Assembly: GCA_027366525.1 (NCBI GenBank)
Contig: DAHXKG010000006.1
Location: forward strand, 62,001 to 126,000
DNA: 64,000 bases
From: a candidate division FCPU426 bacterium
GTDB lineage: Bacteria > Oederibacteriota > Muellerivitia > Muellerivitales > DAHXKG01
Direction of reading: 5' to 3'
The translations under genes were made by a program, and so were the position numbers. The notes below the pieces were generated by a model that ran no database searches, was not told the DNA's origin, and saw only the letters and a list, made by a program, of their open reading frames with translations. Shown here piece by piece: positions 63,688 to 64,000 of this stretch. Every line of letters starts with the position of its first letter. Positions within the stretch are counted from its first letter, which is position 1.

Positions 63688-64000
63688 ATGGAAATTCAAA
63701 CACTGCTTGAAAAAGTTCAAATAAATTTATCACCAGATTTGTCTCCCGGTTCGTCCAAGTTGCTAGGGAAGGACTTGGTTCAACACGCATATGAATTTGC
63801 GCAACGCGCGCACGGAGATCAACAGCGAATATCTGGGGATGCATATATTACTCATTTATTAGGTGTTGCTGAAATTTTAGCTGATCTGACAAAAGACCCC
63901 ATCATTATTTCTGCCGGTTTATTGCATGATGTTTTAGAAGATACTTTAATCACTTATGAGGAACTTCAGGAGGAATTCGGCGAGGAAATAGCGAGTTTAG
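63688..64000 (+). CDS. RelA/SpoT-family (p)ppGpp synthetase/hydrolase, N-terminal part (3' partial)
   Basis: The gene is cut by the right edge after about 104 codons. What is visible is the start of the HD hydrolase domain: AYEFAQRAHGDQQRISGDAYITHLLGVAEILADL, then AGLLHDVLEDT with the HD pair, then TYEELQEEFGEEIASL. This is diagnostic of RelA/SpoT long-form enzymes. The histidines and HD aspartate needed for (p)ppGpp hydrolysis are present, so a bifunctional Rel/SpoT is likely, but the synthetase half cannot be seen. The ATG at 63688 has only a weak ribosome binding site. Confidence 0.9.
   Translation, partial: MEIQTLLEKVQINLSPDLSPGSSKLLGKDLVQHAYEFAQRAHGDQQRISGDAYITHLLGVAEILADLTKDPIIISAGLLHDVLEDTLITYEELQEEFGEEIASL

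Noticed and set aside
1-64000. CRISPR array, complete insertion sequence or prophage
   Set aside because: No regularly spaced repeats, no transposase or integrase gene and no phage structural genes were seen.

Overview
The window is 64 kb of dense, AT-rich bacterial DNA (roughly one third G+C by eye) with standard-code stops. Most genes lie in tight same-strand runs with 1-14 bp overlaps, and TTG/GTG starts are frequent. The gene set points to a Gram-negative-type (diderm) bacterium making menaquinone by the futalosine route: a GT9 (heptosyltransferase-type) enzyme, an O-antigen-ligase-like protein, a probable lipoprotein, a DAP-type MurE, and complete FtsA/FtsQ/FtsZ machinery. I cannot name the phylum from sequence alone; DUF2723+TPR proteins, a futalosine cluster and an NtrC-type regulator together would fit several uncultured diderm lineages. 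No rRNA, tRNA, CRISPR array, complete insertion sequence or prophage was seen.

Layout. 1-2.5 kb: tail of a DUF2723/TPR membrane protein, truA, a membrane protein. 2.5-3.9 kb (minus): a secreted seven-bladed beta-propeller and a possible gene relic. 4.2-12.1 kb: a menaquinone operon (ubiD-like, menG, ubiX, mqnP, mqnE, mqnA, mqnC) running into queF and an aminopropyltransferase. 12.1-12.8 kb: long non-coding gap. 12.8-14.8 kb (minus): LysE-type exporter and GT9. 14.9-16.2 kb: amidohydrolase that may be the aminofutalosine deaminase of the same pathway. 16.9-21.2 kb: rplM-rpsI, NUDIX, LOG and a large secreted glycoside-hydrolase-like protein. 21.3-31.7 kb: PPK2, PilZ, pcrA, gatCAB, prfC, glpK. 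31.7-32.3 kb: non-coding gap ending in a promoter plus MraZ-box operator.

32.3-50.9 kb is an intact division and cell-wall (dcw) cluster: mraZ-rsmH-ftsL-ftsI-murE-murF-mraY-murD-ftsW-murG-murC-murB-ddl-ftsQ-ftsA-ftsZ. It is followed by envelope hydrolases (polysaccharide deacetylase, amidase), pgeF, a membrane protein and an OGG1-type glycosylase.

55.5-58.7 kb is the most unusual part. An NtrC-like regulator whose AAA+ core lacks the GAFTGA loop and the Walker residues is followed by a soluble histidine kinase with a damaged G1 box, and then by a pseudo-receiver protein with a C-terminal HTH. An HU-type protein with a clear terminator follows, then two polytopic envelope-glycan proteins with TPR tails, and the start of a RelA/SpoT gene cut by the window edge.
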